Shown one piece after another: positions 17,238-25,218 of a stretch of DNA of 64,000 nucleotides. The stretch comes from Xenorhabdus miraniensis (lineage in GTDB: Bacteria > Pseudomonadota > Gammaproteobacteria > Enterobacterales > Enterobacteriaceae): assembly GCF_002632615.1 (NCBI RefSeq), contig NZ_NITZ01000022.1, forward strand, positions 1-64,000, in the 5' to 3' direction. Numbering within the stretch: the first letter of the stretch is position 1; each line of letters opens with the position of its first letter. The notes beneath the pieces were generated by a model. The model was not told the origin of the DNA. It was given only the letters and a program-made list of their open reading frames with translations, and ran no database searches. Both the position numbers and the translations under genes were made by a program.

Positions 17238-18804
17238 GGAGACGCCCCCAGATATCGGCCACGAAAATGGCCTGTGCCAGTAGCTGCTGCAAGGTGCCGT
17301 CATCCAAATCCGGATAGCCGGCCGCAACAAGGTTCATCGCCTCATCCACACTCTGGCCGGATTGCAGCGCACTGACTATCGGGGACAGTAACTGGCTCAT
17401 GGCCGCCCCTATCGGGTCAGACAGCGGCGGGGCATTATCCAGGGCAATCTGAGCCGGGTCGATATCCTCAGACTCATGAACCTGGCTTAATACCCCAAGA
17501 CCATAACGGGATAGGCCGTGGCTCAGCGGGGTCGGCAACAGGCTGTTGATACGCGGTTTTAATGTCGGTTCGTTATCCTGCGGGGTCGGGATGGCTGACT
17601 TTTTATGCACCCAGGACACCGGAACGGAATCCAGCCCCGCCTGATTGACCAGGGTGGATATGGCCGTTGCAAACTGGGGCAGATCAACCGCTTCACGGGT
17701 ATCAAACACAAAGCGCGGCATCCGGTGCGGATTCACGTTTGTCTGACCATTGAGTGCCAGTACCATCTGGATCAGGCTCTTAAACATCCCTTCCAGCTGA
17801 CGGGCATCGGCGGTCATCAGGTCATGACGCACTTCGTTATGCACATTGCCCAGCGCATGGGTGGAGGACTTGCCGTCCGCCTGTGTGGTCAGTGTGCCGC
17901 CCAGAATGATTTTGGATTGTGTCCGTTCTGCCCAGTTAATCATCGCCATAAACGGGTCACTGCCACCGGATGCGGCACTCTCAAACCGGATATCACTGCC
18001 TGCCGGAATGGCCGCCACGGCTTCATGCCCCAGCCGTACCAGCGAGTCCAGCAATTTGTCACGGTCGGCATCGGAGGTGCCCTGGGCGTAAGTGGCGATA
18101 CGGGCGGGCAGGCCGTAAATCTCCAGAAACTCAGCCAAATCGCGCAGGCTGAAGTTCTTAAACAGGTACGGCCACACCAGCACCCGGTAAATCCCGCTGG
18201 TTGCCACAAACCCGCTGCGGGCATTATGACGGTGCACCAGCCAGCCGAACGGCCAGAGCGGGCTGCCATACACGCCGTTATTGTCCCGGAGCCGGATCTC
18301 ATCCCGTTGTTCGGGTAAGGTCCGGAACCAATAATGGGGGCGTAAATGCAGGGCTTTCGGCAGCCAGACTTTTTCGACCCGCTCCCATTCGATTTCCTGA
18401 CAACTGAACCCGTGCCCGACCGCTTCCATGCCGTTCAGGATAATATCCTCAATCTCCGGCATGGCATCAAACCACTCTTGAACTTGAGCCGTCATGGCCT
18501 GCTCTGCGGCGGTGGCCCGTTTGGGGGGTTCAATCGACCAGTCGAGGGTCAGCAGCGCGTTCTTGCGTTTCTCCATCTCGGCAAAAATATGGCCGTCACG
18601 CTCCAGCATGTCACCGAACAGGCTCGCCTGCGCACTCAGGTCGCCCAGTTCGGCGGCCTGTAAGATACGCGGCAGCTTACGGATGGTCAGCCCCCGTGAC
18701 GGATGGTCGGGATAGATGCGCTGCATCTGGGCCGTCTTCACCGTCTGGGGGATTTTCAGTACTTCCCGTTGCAGGGGGTTGCCGTAAATATCCACAATTG
18801 GCAT
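17224..18804 (-). CDS. Portal protein (Mu gp29-like, DUF935)
   Basis: The ATG at 18804 (PIVDIYGNPLQREVLKIPQ) gives 526 residues, the usual size for DUF935 portals. Typical segments are GLTIRKLPRILQAAELGD, MEKRKNALLTLDWSIEPP, GHGFSCQEIEWE, FKNFSLRDLAEFLEIYGLP and KIILGGTLTTQADGKSSTHA. The portal forms the dodecameric DNA entry ring and docks the terminase encoded just upstream. It overlaps the F gene by 14 bp. Confidence 0.95.
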   Translation of the reverse strand: MPIVDIYGNPLQREVLKIPQTVKTAQMQRIYPDHPSRGLTIRKLPRILQAAELGDLSAQASLFGDMLERDGHIFAEMEKRKNALLTLDWSIEPPKRATAAEQAMTAQVQEWFDAMPEIEDIILNGMEAVGHGFSCQEIEWERVEKVWLPKALHLRPHYWFRTLPEQRDEIRLRDNNGVYGSPLWPFGWLVHRHNARSGFVATSGIYRVLVWPYLFKNFSLRDLAEFLEIYGLPARIATYAQGTSDADRDKLLDSLVRLGHEAVAAIPAGSDIRFESAASGGSDPFMAMINWAERTQSKIILGGTLTTQADGKSSTHALGNVHNEVRHDLMTADARQLEGMFKSLIQMVLALNGQTNVNPHRMPRFVFDTREAVDLPQFATAISTLVNQAGLDSVPVSWVHKKSAIPTPQDNEPTLKPRINSLLPTPLSHGLSRYGLGVLSQVHESEDIDPAQIALDNAPPLSDPIGAAMSQLLSPIVSALQSGQSVDEAMNLVAAGYPDLDDGTLQQLLAQAIFVADIWGRLHADA

Positions 18805-18815
18805 GTTCTCTATCC

Positions 18816-18905
18816 TCAATAATCCAACACAACACCCATCACCCACGTGACGGCAATCCAAAACCCGACAAACCCCAGATAAATCATCACGCTGTTTCTG
18901 TTCAC
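18816..18905 (-). CDS. Possible small membrane protein between terminase and portal
   Basis: A GTG at 18905, preceded by a good GGGGA ribosome-binding site, opens a 29-residue frame consisting of a short polar start (VNRNSV) and one hydrophobic helix (IYLGFVGFWIAVTWVMGVV). It fills the only gap between the terminase and portal genes. Membrane insertion is likely if it is made. No family is recognised, and the call depends on the ribosome-binding site and the hydrophobic stretch. Confidence 0.4.
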   Translation of the reverse strand: MNRNSVMIYLGFVGFWIAVTWVMGVVLDY

Positions 18906-18921
18906 GTTATTTTCCCCGTCA

Positions 18922-20550
18922 TTACCACGCCCCCGACCCGAAACGGTGGCCGCCCTCACGGCGGGCGCGGGTATGAATTTCAGTACTGCCCGCACGGGAA
19001 ACCGCCAGTGACCACAACATATGCAGGGCATCGGGGCCGTCATCATGATCCGCTTTGGGAAAATGACGTAACTGGTCAATCAGGGTGTACTGGGTGGGAT
19101 GCAAACGGATTAACCCGTTCGCCATATGTGGCTGCAATGACTCGATACGTAAAATTTTGTCACTGGACGGCATGACCGGCACCGCCGGCACCGGGATACC
19201 CTGCTGTGCCGACCGCTTGACCAACTCGGTGCGCAGGAACTCCTGAAACTGAATGGACTCTATCGCCCAGGTCAGGCAACCGTACTGACGCTGATACTGG
19301 ATAATGTCGGCAATAATTTTGTCCGGCAGACGGCGGCGGATATCAGCTTCTACCACATCCAGAATGCCGGTCAGGCGGTTAAAGCCGCCCACCAGAATGG
19401 CAGACGGGTCACGGTTTTTGCTTAACTTGCCGAGGCTCGGATCACACACACCGTAAAACAGCCAGTCAGATAAATGATTCGACCAGAAAGTAAGGCTGTT
19501 AGCGAAAATCGCCTCCTCACCACTGACCGGATCATTCTGGTATTCCGAATCAAAGGTGCCGTGCCCGTCACGTACCCGGATACGCATCAGCGCCAGCAGG
19601 GGACGCGCCGCCCACGAAACAACAGCCCCGTCCAGCATCGCGGCTTCGTGCTCGTGATAGAAGCGGTCGGCTTCCGCCAGCTGTTTATTGTTGATCAACT
19701 CTTCCCATTGATCCCACAGACGCATATTGGCCGGCCACTGGATGACAGCCTTAAACCGTGCCGTTCGCCACATCGGGTTATTCAGGGTGCGGGACAGCAC
19801 CGAATCGTAATGCAGTATCGTGCCGATATAGACAATATCGGTCTTGCCGCCCGCTTCACCCAGCGGCATCACGGTCTTGGTCAGCCAGCCATGCAGCTTG
19901 TCGCGCTGCTCCGGGTTGCGCACCATCTCGTCATTTTCGATATCATCCAATACCACCAGATCAGGGCGGTATGGACCATGACGCAGGCCGCGCAGCTTCT
20001 TGCCAGAACCGGCGACCGTGACCTTGATATTGTTGCGGGTGACAATGGTGCCCATTTGCCAGGTGCGCCCCTGACCGCAGATGTCCGGGTAGTCATTGCG
20101 CAGGCGCGGGTTGTATTCCAGTTCGGCCTTGATGGCTTCCAGCATCGGGTAGGCCTGATCAATGCTGTCCATAATGATGACCGGATAGCGTTTGCTGCCC
20201 CGGATAATGCACCAGAGCACAAACAACTGGCTGACCAGCGTCGATTTGGCTTCACCTCGCGGGGCGGCAATCGCATCGCTTTCGCCCACCGGACTGGCCA
20301 CTATCTGGGGTAAACGACTAAACAGATAGTTATGCAATTGACTGCGTGAAGGATGGCGCACATAGTGCGGGAAATAGGTTTCAACAAAGGCGCTGTAGCC
20401 CTCAACCGCGTCGGCCACTTTCTGGCGGCGTGCCTCAGCCGCGGTCACATCTGCATCGAACCCCAGACATTCCGCTTCAATGGTCTGGCGCAGGCTGACA
20501 ATATAATCCTGAAGGGAGGCACGGAAGTCTTTGAGGGAGAATTTAGCCAT
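18922..20550 (-). CDS. Terminase large subunit (Mu gp28-like)
   Basis: This 542-residue packaging motor has an N-terminal ATPase: a deviant Walker A APRGEAKSTL near residue 95, a Walker B PDLVVLDDIEND near 195, and a coupling segment DIVYIGTILHYDSVL near 240. The nuclease domain follows, with CDPSLGKLSKNRDPSAILVG near 370 and a C-terminal DDGPDALHMLWSLA, supplying the acidic metal ligands of RNase H-type terminase nucleases. It overlaps the small subunit gene by 8 bp. In Mu-like phages it packages DNA together with flanking host sequence. Confidence 0.94.
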   Translation of the reverse strand: MAKFSLKDFRASLQDYIVSLRQTIEAECLGFDADVTAAEARRQKVADAVEGYSAFVETYFPHYVRHPSRSQLHNYLFSRLPQIVASPVGESDAIAAPRGEAKSTLVSQLFVLWCIIRGSKRYPVIIMDSIDQAYPMLEAIKAELEYNPRLRNDYPDICGQGRTWQMGTIVTRNNIKVTVAGSGKKLRGLRHGPYRPDLVVLDDIENDEMVRNPEQRDKLHGWLTKTVMPLGEAGGKTDIVYIGTILHYDSVLSRTLNNPMWRTARFKAVIQWPANMRLWDQWEELINNKQLAEADRFYHEHEAAMLDGAVVSWAARPLLALMRIRVRDGHGTFDSEYQNDPVSGEEAIFANSLTFWSNHLSDWLFYGVCDPSLGKLSKNRDPSAILVGGFNRLTGILDVVEADIRRRLPDKIIADIIQYQRQYGCLTWAIESIQFQEFLRTELVKRSAQQGIPVPAVPVMPSSDKILRIESLQPHMANGLIRLHPTQYTLIDQLRHFPKADHDDGPDALHMLWSLAVSRAGSTEIHTRARREGGHRFGSGAW

Positions 20551-21043
20551 AATCGCGCTCTAATTCGATGGCAAACGCTTCCAGTATTTCCAGAAAGGCG
20601 GCGTTATGCTGTGAATACTGGTCGTTAATAAACGCCCCCAGTTTTTGAACAATCTCCAGTGCAGTCGCCAGTTCGTTGGTTTCCGGCAGGATCTTCCTGC
20701 TGGCGCTGGTCGCCTTATTGAACGCATCCGCGAGGCTGGCCAATAGTTCCACCCGCTGTTGCGGCAGCATATCCGGCGTGGTGTTAAGTAATTCCATGGT
20801 GGTCTGGCACTGCACCACCAGGCTCATCAGCACGGCACGGCCGGCTTCTTCAATGCCGCCTCCGGCCATTGTCTGGGCAGCCCGCATTTTCTCCCAGTCA
20901 TCGCCTTTTTCCTGTGCGTCTTTCTTCCAGCGCCGGGCAGTGACAAACGCCACACCACACTGGGCGGCGGTGACCTCCAGCGATAACTGATTGAAGATGT
21001 ACATGCGGCGGAGTTTATCCCGCATCGCCTGTGGATAGGCCAT
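20543..21043 (-). CDS. Terminase small subunit-like (DUF1804, Mu gp27)
   Basis: With the ATG at 21043, right after the upstream stop, the product is 166 residues. The N-terminus is a helix-turn-helix region (MRDKLRRMYIFNQLSLEVTA, then AFVTARRWKKDAQEKGDDWE), a DUF1804 feature. The rest is helical, ending in LEILEAFAIELERDYG. Small terminases recognise phage DNA and stimulate the large subunit, whose gene overlaps this one by 8 bp. An upstream extension of the frame shadows the preceding gene. Confidence 0.85.
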   Translation of the reverse strand: MAYPQAMRDKLRRMYIFNQLSLEVTAAQCGVAFVTARRWKKDAQEKGDDWEKMRAAQTMAGGGIEEAGRAVLMSLVVQCQTTMELLNTTPDMLPQQRVELLASLADAFNKATSASRKILPETNELATALEIVQKLGAFINDQYSQHNAAFLEILEAFAIELERDYG

Positions 21044-21044
21044 A

Positions 21045-21266
21045 TCAGACACCCATTTTAGTGCGTAACAACAGCACGACGGTTGAGACCAGGCAGCCCG
21101 CGACCGTGCCGGACACTGCGCCCGCAATAGCCCCGCGCCGCATCGCGCCATTGGTGGCATCTTCGCGAATGGCGTCCATCTGGTCATCAATATGATCCAG
21201 ACGGTCATTCAAATTGTTCAGGGCGATTAAAACTTCCGTGTTCTGCCTACGGGGGTTCTTTTTCAT
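21045..21266 (-). CDS. Small membrane protein of the lysis/packaging junction
   Basis: 73 residues: a basic start (KKNPRRQNTE), a heptad-like helix (LNNLNDRLDHIDDQMDAIRE) and one C-terminal hydrophobic helix (GAIAGAVSGTVAGCLVSTVVLLL). The topology is a cytoplasmic coiled coil anchored in the membrane. It lies between Rz (1-bp gap) and the small terminase. Similar small proteins are common in Mu-like phages, but no function is known. Confidence 0.7.
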   Translation of the reverse strand: MKKNPRRQNTEVLIALNNLNDRLDHIDDQMDAIREDATNGAMRRGAIAGAVSGTVAGCLVSTVVLLLRTKMGV

Positions 21267-21267
21267 G

Positions 21268-21726
21268 TTATTTCTCTCTTCTGCATTCAGTTTTTATGTA
21301 ATCCTGTAACCCCAGTATCATTTGCTCAGCGGTGGCAATGCGTTCTCTGAGTAGCCAATAATTTCGGATAGCGGATTCTGTAGGTCGGGCGGGGGTTGCA
21401 TCATCCATGCCGGAGGGGGCAAGGGTTTTAGGCACTGGGCACCGGGCTTGGATGTACACCCGCTCAGGGTGAGTAAGAGAAGCAGTATGAAGCTCATTAA
21501 TCTTAGCGTTTGCATTGGCCAGTCTCTGTGTATGTTTTGCATCCATCTCATGCAGCATGTCAATGTGCGTGTTCTGGTAATTAATCGTGTCGGTCAGTTG
21601 CTGGATCGCAGTAGCCTGATCACGATTGATGTCGCGTTGCTTCTCATACTTCAGGTGGTAGACAAATGCCACAACTGAAACAACAATCAAGGCCATGACC
21701 ATGCCGTAGGTGAAATTGAATTTCAT
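21268..21726 (-). CDS. Inner-membrane spanin Rz
   Basis: A 152-residue i-spanin. An N-terminal transmembrane segment (YGMVMALIVVSVVAFVYHL) is followed by a long periplasmic coiled coil (KQRDINRDQATAIQQLTDTI). It overlaps the end of the lysozyme gene by 4 bp, and the Rz1 lipoprotein is nested in another frame within it. Rz and Rz1 form the complex that fuses the inner and outer membranes in the last step of lysis. The C-terminal two thirds is closely similar to the Rz of the second prophage (54829-55275), down to HTASLTHPERVYIQARCPVP versus HTASLAHPERVYIQAKCPVP. Confidence 0.9.
   Translation of the reverse strand: MKFNFTYGMVMALIVVSVVAFVYHLKYEKQRDINRDQATAIQQLTDTINYQNTHIDMLHEMDAKHTQRLANANAKINELHTASLTHPERVYIQARCPVPKTLAPSGMDDATPARPTESAIRNYWLLRERIATAEQMILGLQDYIKTECRREK
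21318..21515 (-). CDS. Outer-membrane spanin lipoprotein Rz1 (nested in Rz)
   Basis: The frame lies wholly inside Rz in another phase. From the ATG at 21515 it gives 65 residues: a lipoprotein signal (LRLMSFILLLLLTLSGC) with lipobox LSGC, then a proline-rich mature part (LKPLPPPAWMMQPPPDLQ), the hallmark of Rz1 o-spanins. The mature protein would be anchored in the outer membrane and bind the Rz C-terminus. A second ATG at 21497 is also possible. Confidence 0.88.
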   Translation of the reverse strand: MQTLRLMSFILLLLLTLSGCTSKPGAQCLKPLPPPAWMMQPPPDLQNPLSEIIGYSENALPPLSK

Positions 21727-22259
21727 TTATCCAACCCCCAGCACGTTAATTCCGATTCCTGAGCACGTCGTTCAACCTGCCCATAACAGCCTTTCGTTTG
21801 CCCCTTGGTCTGGCGGCAGTCTCTACCGCCATCAAATATCCAGCGTTTGATTTCGGCACACGCGCCTTTTGTGTCCCCTGCGTTGAGTTTCCGGTAGAAC
21901 GTGGACGAGAAACATTTCGCCGGGCCGATGTTGAACGGGCAGAAGCTGGCAATGCCCGCTATCTGCGCGTCGGTCAGCGGAACATTGATGTGGCGTTTAA
22001 CCCAGGCAATCGCCCGTTGCGCCTCAACCCGGTTCAGGTCATCGCACTGGTGTGCTGTCAGCACCATCCCCCGGCGAACGGGAGCACCGTTAACCCGTGT
22101 CACGCCCCGGCAGATAGTCCAGATACCGCCCGCATCCTGATAGGCAGCCAGCCGGTTGCCTTCTTTTTCATTCAGGAACTGGGACAAAATAGCCTCGGAA
22201 CCGACGCCCGCCAGAATGGCCGCGATAACGGCCGCACTGAGACGGCTTTTCATGTCCAT
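21723..22259 (-). CDS. SAR-type endolysin, T4-lysozyme family (GH24)
   Basis: Starting at the ATG at 22259 (or 22253) gives 178 residues. The N-terminal weakly hydrophobic helix (RLSAAVIAAILAGVGSEAIL) fits a signal-arrest-release domain rather than a cleaved signal. The catalytic triad is visible as E-8-D-5-T in EGNRLAAYQDAGGIWT, the T4 lysozyme spacing. Several cysteines follow (CRGVT, QCDDL, SFCPF, KCFSS), fitting activation or stabilisation by disulphide exchange. It cleaves peptidoglycan after holin action. The much longer upstream frame shadows the holin gene and is not used. Confidence 0.92.
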   Translation of the reverse strand: MDMKSRLSAAVIAAILAGVGSEAILSQFLNEKEGNRLAAYQDAGGIWTICRGVTRVNGAPVRRGMVLTAHQCDDLNRVEAQRAIAWVKRHINVPLTDAQIAGIASFCPFNIGPAKCFSSTFYRKLNAGDTKGACAEIKRWIFDGGRDCRQTKGQTKGCYGQVERRAQESELTCWGLDK

Positions 22260-22261
22260 GA

Positions 22262-22516
22262 CTAGACATCCTTCGGGGAGCGGGAAACGATTTCTGACAG
22301 GGTTTCCGGTGAGGCACTGCGCTCCAGAATTTGCTGCAAGATGTGGGTACGCTTCTTCTGCTCCCGTCGGTTCAGGAGGTAGGTCAGCGTCCCCAGCAGA
22401 ATGCTGGCAAACACACCGATCAGAAAGCCCCATTCATACAGGGAAAGCCCGGTAAAGAACGCAATCAGGCCGGAAATACCGTAAGTGGCATGGGAGTATT
22501 TATCATCGGTGGTCAT
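22262..22516 (-). CDS. Phage holin (class II-like)
   Basis: The 84-residue protein has two hydrophobic helices (YGISGLIAFFTGLSLY and WGFLIGVFASILLGTLTYLL) and a charged C-terminal tail (NRREQKKRTHILQQILERS), the layout of small two-TM phage holins. It lies 2 bp upstream of the endolysin start. With a SAR endolysin, this protein probably works as a pinholin that depolarises the membrane. A candidate C-activated promoter is 40 bp upstream. Confidence 0.85.
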   Translation of the reverse strand: MTTDDKYSHATYGISGLIAFFTGLSLYEWGFLIGVFASILLGTLTYLLNRREQKKRTHILQQILERSASPETLSEIVSRSPKDV

Positions 22517-22555
22517 CCCTGCGGTGCCTCATGTCGTTGTTGAATCAATGAGCGC

Positions 22556-22602
22556 AGTGTAGGGCAGGAAAAACGGGGGGAGCATTTGAGGGGGTTCAGC
22601 AG
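22556..22602 (-). promoter_or_regulatory. Candidate late lysis promoter (Plys, C-activated)
   Basis: On the minus strand CTGCTGAACCCCCTCAA (22602 to 22586) is followed, 41 bases from its first base, by the -10-like TACACT (22561-22556). The spacing is identical to the gene I promoter. A second half-site (CTGCTTCAGCAGG) lies just upstream. The position before the lysis genes matches Mu Plys. Confidence 0.7.
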
Positions 22603-22654
22603 GTTAAGACCCTGCTGAAGCAGCCTCTAGTGTGTCACAGGTGTGAGGGGCATT

Positions 22655-23113
22655 TCAATCAAATAAACGGGATTGGGGAGTCGCCTCCGCCTCTTGCTCG
22701 CTGATCAGTTTCCAGCCGATGCGATCACTGAAGCCATACCGTGGACACAGCCGCGCCATCGCCTGACGGCGGGATAATCCGTCCTGACACAGGGCCGCCA
22801 GTTCCCCCAGAAAACGGGCATTGCGCAGGGCGCGAAAGGCCGCTTCACAACGCGGGATATAAAACGGGGCATCCCCCAGATAGCCCATCAGGGTCTGACA
22901 CTCATCGTCAGTTAAAACTTCACGTAACAGGCGATAGACACCGCCGCTGCGTTCAGCCGCTTTGCCGGTTTTGGCCGAGAGGGTCACCCCCCCAAAACGG
23001 CTAATCAGCCGGGCGGTGGCCGGATAACCAATCACCTCGATCAATTGCAGGGCGGAATCCGGCAGCAGTGATTCCAGCTGCGCCAGTTCGGTGTGTTCGA
23101 TCATGATCTGCAT
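22655..23113 (-). CDS. C: Late transcription activator C-like (Mor/C family)
   Basis: I start at the ATG at 23113, just after a GGGGGG ribosome-binding stretch, giving 152 residues. The protein has the Mor-family layout: a dimerisation half (LPDSALQLIEVIGYPATARL, then FGGVTLS) and a C-terminal helix-turn-helix (QDGLSRRQAMARLCPRYGFSDR). It is paralogous to the Mor-like protein at 23739-24197, sharing IGYPAT and PxYGFSDR-type motifs. By gene order it is the C activator that should switch on the late promoters. A matching promoter element lies just upstream. Confidence 0.88.
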   Translation of the reverse strand: MQIMIEHTELAQLESLLPDSALQLIEVIGYPATARLISRFGGVTLSAKTGKAAERSGGVYRLLREVLTDDECQTLMGYLGDAPFYIPRCEAAFRALRNARFLGELAALCQDGLSRRQAMARLCPRYGFSDRIGWKLISEQEAEATPQSRLFD

Positions 23114-23157
23114 ATACCCCCCAAAAAACAAAACACCTGCCAAAATGGAAGGTGTTC

Positions 23158-23204
23158 AGTATTTCAGGTTTTGATGCATAAGATAGGTTGAAGAGGTTCA
23201 GTGG
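23158..23204 (-). promoter_or_regulatory. Candidate middle promoter Pm (Mor-activated)
   Basis: A divergent copy of the late-promoter element, CACTGAACCTCTTCAA (minus strand), starts one base beyond the cargo stop codon. A -10-like AATACT sits at 23163-23158, at the same spacing as the lysis and I promoters. It lies 45 bp upstream of the C start, the Pm position in Mu. Confidence 0.6.
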
Positions 23205-23729
23205 TTAGATATCGTTAGCAATTTTATCCAGAGATAACGCATTTTTCTCATCATCAAATTTAGGGTCTGTGTACATTAACGTGACTGTTTCACTACCATT
23301 TTTCTTTTCAACTTTGATAACAATGCTGTCATTATCATAACTGACGAAGACTGTTTCACCTGTGGATAAAGCTCGTACCAATTCCTCTTCAGATGACATT
23401 GATGAAGGTGTCCCATACTTTTTCGTTAGTGCATTAATTAACGGGTTAATATTTGAATCTACATTAATAAGGAATCGTTTAAATTTACCATTAAGAAATG
23501 CCGCCATTGCTAGAGTTTTCTTTCCTGAAAATTGAAAATCAGAGCAAGCATAAATTGAAAACTCTTTTAAATTTGAAGTTGGTGGTAATTTTTGAAAGTT
23601 GCAAAGTTTGGCATCCATAAGCTCTTTGACACTAGATCCAAATTTTACCCCCTTATAACCATCTACCGCCCAAGAACTTAATGACGACACTGATAGCAAC
23701 AGCCCAAGCAAAACACTTTTTATTTTCAT
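23205..23729 (-). CDS. Secreted cargo protein of unknown function (moron-like)
   Basis: From the ATG at 23729, with AAGGG upstream, the product is 174 residues. A clear Sec signal peptide is present (KIKSVLLGLLLSVSSLSSWAVD, cleaved probably after SWA). The mature part has two cysteines (KLCNFQ and YACSDF), suggesting one disulphide, and mixed alpha/beta character. By eye it is far more AT-rich than the genes on both sides. It sits between mor and C, where Mu has no gene, and ends at the C promoter. I do not recognise a family. A host-altering or envelope role is only a guess. Confidence 0.8.
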   Translation of the reverse strand: MKIKSVLLGLLLSVSSLSSWAVDGYKGVKFGSSVKELMDAKLCNFQKLPPTSNLKEFSIYACSDFQFSGKKTLAMAAFLNGKFKRFLINVDSNINPLINALTKKYGTPSSMSSEEELVRALSTGETVFVSYDNDSIVIKVEKKNGSETVTLMYTDPKFDDEKNALSLDKIANDI

Positions 23730-23738
23730 CACTTACCC

Positions 23739-24197
23739 TTAAAACAAATTGTATTGATTATTTAGCGTACCAGAATGTTGGTAACGAGATAAGAGTGACC
23801 ATGCGTGTCTATCACTAAAACCAAATATAGGACACAGTGTTGAAATTGCCATCAATGCTGAATTACCCTCATTCAACAACCGATTGAATTCCGATAAAAA
23901 CCGCTGGTTACGCCATTCCCGCATGGCAGCCGCTGCATTGGGAATATAGACTTCCGTCCCGGCAAAGTGCTGAGAGAGACAGGCCGCCGCTTCTTCACCA
24001 ATGGCGTTAATCAACATCGTCTGACGGTAATGCCCGCGGGGATGTTTGCCCTGGCTGAATGGAAAGGTGGTGCCGCCGAACGTCTCAATCAGTTTCAGTG
24101 TTGCCGGGTAACCAATCAGGGTGGCAATATGCCGGAGTGACTCCGGCAATAATTGTTGGACATGTTCCAGGGTTATTGTGTCTGCTTTTGCAACCAT
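23739..24197 (-). CDS. mor: Middle transcription activator Mor-like
   Basis: The 152-residue protein belongs to the Mor family: LPESLRHIATLIGYPATLKL and FGGTTFPFSQGKH in the dimerisation half, then a C-terminal helix-turn-helix (NSALMAISTLCPIFGFSDRH). In Mu, Mor is made early and activates Pm, which drives C. Here it precedes the cargo gene and the C-like gene, so it is the upstream member of the pair. It overlaps the gene at 24173 by 25 bp. Confidence 0.87.
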   Translation of the reverse strand: MVAKADTITLEHVQQLLPESLRHIATLIGYPATLKLIETFGGTTFPFSQGKHPRGHYRQTMLINAIGEEAAACLSQHFAGTEVYIPNAAAAMREWRNQRFLSEFNRLLNEGNSALMAISTLCPIFGFSDRHAWSLLSRYQHSGTLNNQYNLF

Positions 24198-24676
24198 TCC
24201 GCACCACCCGGCAATGTTGAAACATCCACCCCCATTCGCTGCATTTGCAAAAAATAACTCTCGCGGCTGTCCGAACCCGATACCTGCTGTTTTTCACGGG
24301 CATGGATATTGCTGCCCTGGGCAAATAACTGTTCTGATGACTGATAAACGGTCTTCAGGTAGTTGTGGTTGGTCAGGGGCTTATTGTCTCCCTGTGCCCG
24401 CTTTTCCCGGATACGTTCAACGGTTTCGCTCAGGGCATGTCCCAATACCCGATTGGCAGAATAAAGTGCCAATACCTCTTCCGCCAGCTTCAGGGCGCGG
24501 CTGTTGGACAGGTTATTTTTCTCCCGGCGAAAGAGACCGATATAGGCCACCAGATGGCGGGCACAGCCAGCAGGCAGATCAACCAGTTTTGCCAGTAACT
24601 GACGGCTGGCGTCGTCCTCCAATACGGCATCCAGATGAAAATCGGAATGACAAACCGGGCAGCGGCCAATTTTCAT
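24173..24676 (-). CDS. Zinc-ribbon early protein of unknown function
   Basis: The 167-residue product begins with a CPVC knuckle (IGRCPVCHSDFHLD) and has only one other clear Cys (AGCARHLVAYIG), so a full zinc ribbon is not certain. The middle is helical and contains FRREKNNLSNSRALKLAEEV. The same kind of gene is common between gemA and mor in Mu-like prophages. It overlaps gemA by 4 bp and mor by 25 bp, so it belongs to the early operon. No function is assigned. Confidence 0.75.
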   Translation of the reverse strand: MKIGRCPVCHSDFHLDAVLEDDASRQLLAKLVDLPAGCARHLVAYIGLFRREKNNLSNSRALKLAEEVLALYSANRVLGHALSETVERIREKRAQGDNKPLTNHNYLKTVYQSSEQLFAQGSNIHAREKQQVSGSDSRESYFLQMQRMGVDVSTLPGGAEWLQKQTQ

Positions 24677-25209
24677 AATAATTTCTCCGTACTGTAGGCC
24701 TCACAGACAGCATCATATCCCCGTTGTTCGGGCAGGGGCTGCCGCCGCTGGATCATGCTCTCCAGCATTAAACGGCTATGCCACTGTTTCAGGGATTCCA
24801 GCACCCGCCACGCCAGAGACTCAGAAAGCCAGCCCACCTCAGCCACGCCCGCACCGCCATTCATTTTGGCAGTCTGGCGCTGAACAAATTTGTTGAGGGC
24901 GGTTTCAGAGCCATCAATGACAAATTTTTGCTGGTGCATGGTGATCCAGATGGCGCGGATTTTGCCAATTTCCGGTGCCCGCATCTGACCGTTTAAATTG
25001 GGTTTAACCCGCTGTTTACTCCTGTTTAAACTCCGCTTAAAGCCACGGGCGACAAAGGCATTGTACGCAACTTTTAACTCGGCATGTGTCATATTACGGC
25101 AGGACGATTTGCCCGTTGCTGCCCGCAGTGCCGAACGGTAGGTTGCATCATCCAGTTGCAGTTTGTTTTTGGCAATATGGATAAGGCGGATCAGTTGTTG
25201 ATGGTTCAT
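24673..25209 (-). CDS. gemA: GemA / gp16-like host-modulation protein (DUF1018)
   Basis: A 178-residue gp16/GemA family protein. The N-terminus, IRLIHIAKNKLQLDDATYRS followed by ATGKSSCRNMTHAELKVAY, is the conserved DUF1018 core. The end (RVLESLKQWHSRLM) is helical. In Mu, GemA affects host supercoiling and gene expression during early growth. The gene lies late in the early operon, as in Mu. Several GTTTAAA-like motifs occur inside it at about 24995-25035. Confidence 0.85.
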   Translation of the reverse strand: MNHQQLIRLIHIAKNKLQLDDATYRSALRAATGKSSCRNMTHAELKVAYNAFVARGFKRSLNRSKQRVKPNLNGQMRAPEIGKIRAIWITMHQQKFVIDGSETALNKFVQRQTAKMNGGAGVAEVGWLSESLAWRVLESLKQWHSRLMLESMIQRRQPLPEQRGYDAVCEAYSTEKLL

Positions 25210-25218
25210 TGCATCACC

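Noticed and set aside
17605..18318. Plus-strand ORF of 237 codons opposite the portal gene
   Set aside because: A shadow of the DUF935 portal gene. No ribosome-binding site or family match.
19474..20313. Plus-strand ORF of 279 codons opposite the terminase gene
   Set aside because: It is a mirror frame of the GC-rich terminase gene with a composition unlike a protein (His/Arg/Gln-rich) and no start signal.
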